Shown here: positions 62,312 to 64,000 of the stretch, one piece after another
How the letters are laid out: every line of letters begins with the position of its first letter
Position numbering within the stretch: the first letter of the stretch is position 1
Assembly (NCBI RefSeq): GCF_035593305.1
Contig: NZ_CP141615.1
Location: forward strand, 2,821,722 to 2,885,721
Direction of reading: 5' to 3'
Length of the DNA: 64,000 bases
Origin: Limnochorda sp. L945t
Lineage (GTDB): Bacteria; Bacillota; Limnochordia; Limnochordales; Geochordaceae
The notes under the pieces: model-generated
Database searches by the model: none
What the model saw: only the letters and a program-made list of their open reading frames with translations
What the model was told of the DNA's origin: nothing
Translations under genes and position numbers: made by a program

Positions 62312-62707
62312 GTGTCACGAGCAGGGGACTGGATCAGCCAGGCGCAGCGGGACCTCGAGCAGGCCGAGGATTCCCGCCGCGCGGGCCGTCACGAGTGGGC
62401 GTGCTTCGCCGCACAGCAAGCGGCCGAGAAAGCGGTCAAGGCCCTCCACCTGTACTTCGGCCAGGAGGCCTGGGGCCATGTCATCGCCCGTCTTCTAGGC
62501 GAATTGCCTCCGGCCATCGCGGTGCCGGCCGATCTCGTGGACAAAGCCCATGTCCTCGACGGGTTCTACATCGCCCCGCGTTACCCGAACAGTCATCCGG
62601 AAGGGGCCCCCTTCCAGCATTTCGGGTCGCTGCAGAGTGAGGAGGCGATCCGGTATGCCCGTGAGATCCTTGCGTTCGTCAGTGATGAGATGGCCCGGCC
62701 GCGATGA
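62312..62707 (+). CDS. hepT: HEPN-domain protein, HepT-like toxin
   Basis: The 131-aa protein is an all-helical HEPN domain: DWISQAQRDLEQAEDSRRAGRHEWACFAAQQAAEKAVKALHLYFG. The RNase-type motif RX4H is present at R90 to H95 (RYPNSH). HepT toxins cut RNA and are inactivated by AMPylation from MntA. The GTG at 62309 or 62312 is the start. The next gene, a minimal nucleotidyltransferase, overlaps it by 23 bases, the usual toxin-antitoxin arrangement. The pair lies just after the sugar operon terminator. Confidence 0.85.
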   Translation: MSRAGDWISQAQRDLEQAEDSRRAGRHEWACFAAQQAAEKAVKALHLYFGQEAWGHVIARLLGELPPAIAVPADLVDKAHVLDGFYIAPRYPNSHPEGAPFQHFGSLQSEEAIRYAREILAFVSDEMARPR

Positions 62708-63050
62708 AGTTGACCGGGCGATCCGGGAGTGGGCGCAGACGGCGGCCTCGCAGGACCCGCGGGCGCTCCGGATCGGCTACTTTGGCTCATACGCCAGAGG
62801 CGATTGGGGCGTTGGCAGCGACCTCGATCTCGTCGTGGTGGTCGCATCATCGGAGCAGCCCTTCGAGCGCCGGGGCAGCGGGTGGTATCCGAAGGGTGTC
62901 CCGGTGCCGGTCGATGTCCTCGTGTACACGCTGGACGAATGGGAGCGGCTGCAGGAAACGAGCCCGTTCGCCCGGCGGGCGGCGGACGAAGCCATCTGGG
63001 TCTACGTCCGGGCTGGGTCCCCGGGTGGGCAGAGGGAGCAGGGATCCTAA
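62685..63050 (+). CDS. mntA: Minimal nucleotidyltransferase, MntA-like antitoxin
   Basis: The 121-aa protein has the exact nucleotidyltransferase motif GSX10DXD (G34, S35, D46, D48) in FGSYARGDWGVGSDLDLVVVV, then PVPVDVLVYTLDEW with the third acidic residue. It is expected to add AMP groups to the HepT-like partner and so block its RNase activity. The ATG at 62685 lies inside the hepT frame. Its TAA stop overlaps the stop of the convergent histidine kinase. Confidence 0.85.
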   Translation: MRWPGRDEVDRAIREWAQTAASQDPRALRIGYFGSYARGDWGVGSDLDLVVVVASSEQPFERRGSGWYPKGVPVPVDVLVYTLDEWERLQETSPFARRAADEAIWVYVRAGSPGGQREQGS

Positions 63051-64000
63051 TGGGCACCGGGTACGTGCCATCGAGGAAGCCGCGGCGGGATTCGCGGTCT
63101 ACGACCCGGAGATGGTCGCGTCGTGGCGATCCCCGTCAAGGGGATCCAGACGGTCAGGGTGGTGCCCAGGCCCGGACGGCTGTCGATGTGCCACGCTCCC
63201 CCCATCTCCACGACCCGCGCTGCGATGCTGCGCAGGCCCAACCCCGGTTGCAGCGTAGCCGGGTCGAATCCGGCCCCGTCGTCCCGAATGCTGAGGCGGA
63301 GTTGCCCGTCGGGCGTCACGTCCAGGTGCACCTCCGCCCGGGCAGCTCCGGCATGGACGGCGATGTTGTTGAAGGCCTCTTCCAGCACCCGATAGGCGGC
63401 GAGACGGATGGACTCCGGGATGCGGTTGTCGGCCACGTTGTCCAGTGCGGCGAGGCGCTCCCTCACCTGCACGTCCACGTCGAAGCGGTCGCGAAAGCGC
63501 TGTGCCAGGGAACGCACGGCAGGCACGAGCCCCACCCGGATGATCGACGGATGCAGCAGGTGGCTCGCCTCTCGAACCTCACGCTCTCGTACCGCCTCGA
63601 GCAGCCCTCGTGCCGATGACAACAGCTCCCGTGCGCGCTCGGGCTGGGCGGCCAACTCGGCCTCTGCCTCGCTGACCTGGTGGACGGCGACCAGGAGCCG
63701 GGTCTGGACAGCCCCGTGCAGCATCTCGGCGATGTTCCGGCGTAGCTGTTCCTCCCGTTCGGTCACCATCCGGCGGGAGCGTTGGAGTTCCGTGAAGGCA
63801 TGGGAAAAGCGCTGGGCCAGGAGCACCGATTGGGAGAGGATGAGGGCGAACAGCCCCAAGGGCAGCAACTCCACGGTGAACGCCAGATGATTGTAGTTCA
63901 ACAGGTCGTTGATGAGCGCTGCGAACAACGCCGCCGCCCCGGCGAGAAAGATGTACGCGCCGTCTCGCCGGCGCAGGACGGCCCTCACCATCCCGGCCAG
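63047..64000 (-). CDS. Sensor histidine kinase, NarL-type system (partial, runs off the right edge)
   Basis: The visible part (about 317 residues) begins in membrane spans (YIFLAGAAALFAALINDLLNYN, LLPLGLFALILSQSVLLAQRF) like the end of a 7TMR-DISM sensor. A HisKA_3 region follows with the phospho-acceptor His in RRNIAEMLHGAVQTRL. The HATPase domain shows RVLEEAFNNIAVHAGA, IRDDGAGFDP and GLGLRSIAARVVEMGG. A short basic Pro/Arg tail ends it. The partner response regulator would be a LuxR-type protein; it is not in the window. Confidence 0.88.
   Translation of the reverse strand: MAGMVRAVLRRRDGAYIFLAGAAALFAALINDLLNYNHLAFTVELLPLGLFALILSQSVLLAQRFSHAFTELQRSRRMVTEREEQLRRNIAEMLHGAVQTRLLVAVHQVSEAEAELAAQPERARELLSSARGLLEAVREREVREASHLLHPSIIRVGLVPAVRSLAQRFRDRFDVDVQVRERLAALDNVADNRIPESIRLAAYRVLEEAFNNIAVHAGAARAEVHLDVTPDGQLRLSIRDDGAGFDPATLQPGLGLRSIAARVVEMGGAWHIDSRPGLGTTLTVWIPLTGIATTRPSPGRRPRIPPRLPRWHVPGAH

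Overview
The window reads as chromosome of a high-GC, endospore-forming Firmicute. A small acid-soluble spore protein, SpoVT, YabP, YabQ, a SpoIID-domain protein, a YtaF-type protein and a SleB-type hydrolase lie beside the glmU-prs-ctc-pth-mfd-spoVT block familiar from Bacillus. Two features suggest a diderm lineage such as Limnochordia: a beta-barrel-like secreted protein ending in Phe (5194-6375), and two ABC substrate-binding proteins with cleavable signal peptides but no lipobox cysteine (33027-34067, 55991-57055). The taxonomic call is inference. No rRNA, CRISPR array, insertion sequence or phage gene was seen, and no gene-free stretch exceeds about 250 bases.

Layout. 1-6.5 kb: response-regulator fragment, galE, an ATP-grasp ligase with lysine 2,3-aminomutase, an HTH/coiled-coil protein and the barrel-like protein. 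6.5-12 kb: DegV, thymidine kinase and a complete fixABCX electron-bifurcating ETF operon. 12-15 kb: tRNAs Lys, Met, fMet and Leu, a DtxR-family repressor and an FGGY sugar kinase. 15-29 kb: the cell-division, sporulation and translation block, including a GlmU that lacks most of its acetyltransferase domain. 29-34 kb: a BMP-type nucleoside ABC importer. 34-36 kb: ATP sulfurylase and APS reductase. 36-39 kb: a copper module (HTH-NosL-like regulator, Sco, PCuAC and Cu/Zn SOD). 39-43.4 kb: S9 peptidase, a small membrane protein and urocanase. 43.6-50.2 kb: a BlaI repressor and M56 metallopeptidase, then a three-subunit molybdopterin respiratory complex. 50-55 kb: YtaF, SleB and a peptide ABC importer. 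55-62 kb: a broken ROK gene and a sugar ABC importer with a Gfo/Idh oxidoreductase. 62.3-64 kb: a HepT-MntA pair and a histidine kinase fragment.

Two regulatory assemblies stand out. First, the BlaI homologue's own promoter and the promoter region of the molybdoenzyme operon carry almost the same 19-bp palindrome (17 of 19 bases identical). The intervening M56 peptidase has no penicillin-sensor domain but has a Cys-x5-Cys pair in its short loop between membrane segments. This suggests a BlaR1/BlaI-like proteolytic switch used for respiratory control instead of beta-lactam resistance. Second, a DeoR-type HTH is fused to a cysteine-rich NosL-like domain, sits directly behind a 19-bp near-perfect palindrome, and leads genes for two copper chaperones. 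That makes it a candidate copper-responsive regulator of an unfamiliar design.

Most start codons were chosen from ribosome-binding sites. GTG and TTG starts are common, genes in operons often overlap by four bases (ATGA or GTGA), and one gene (etfB) appears to start with CTG.
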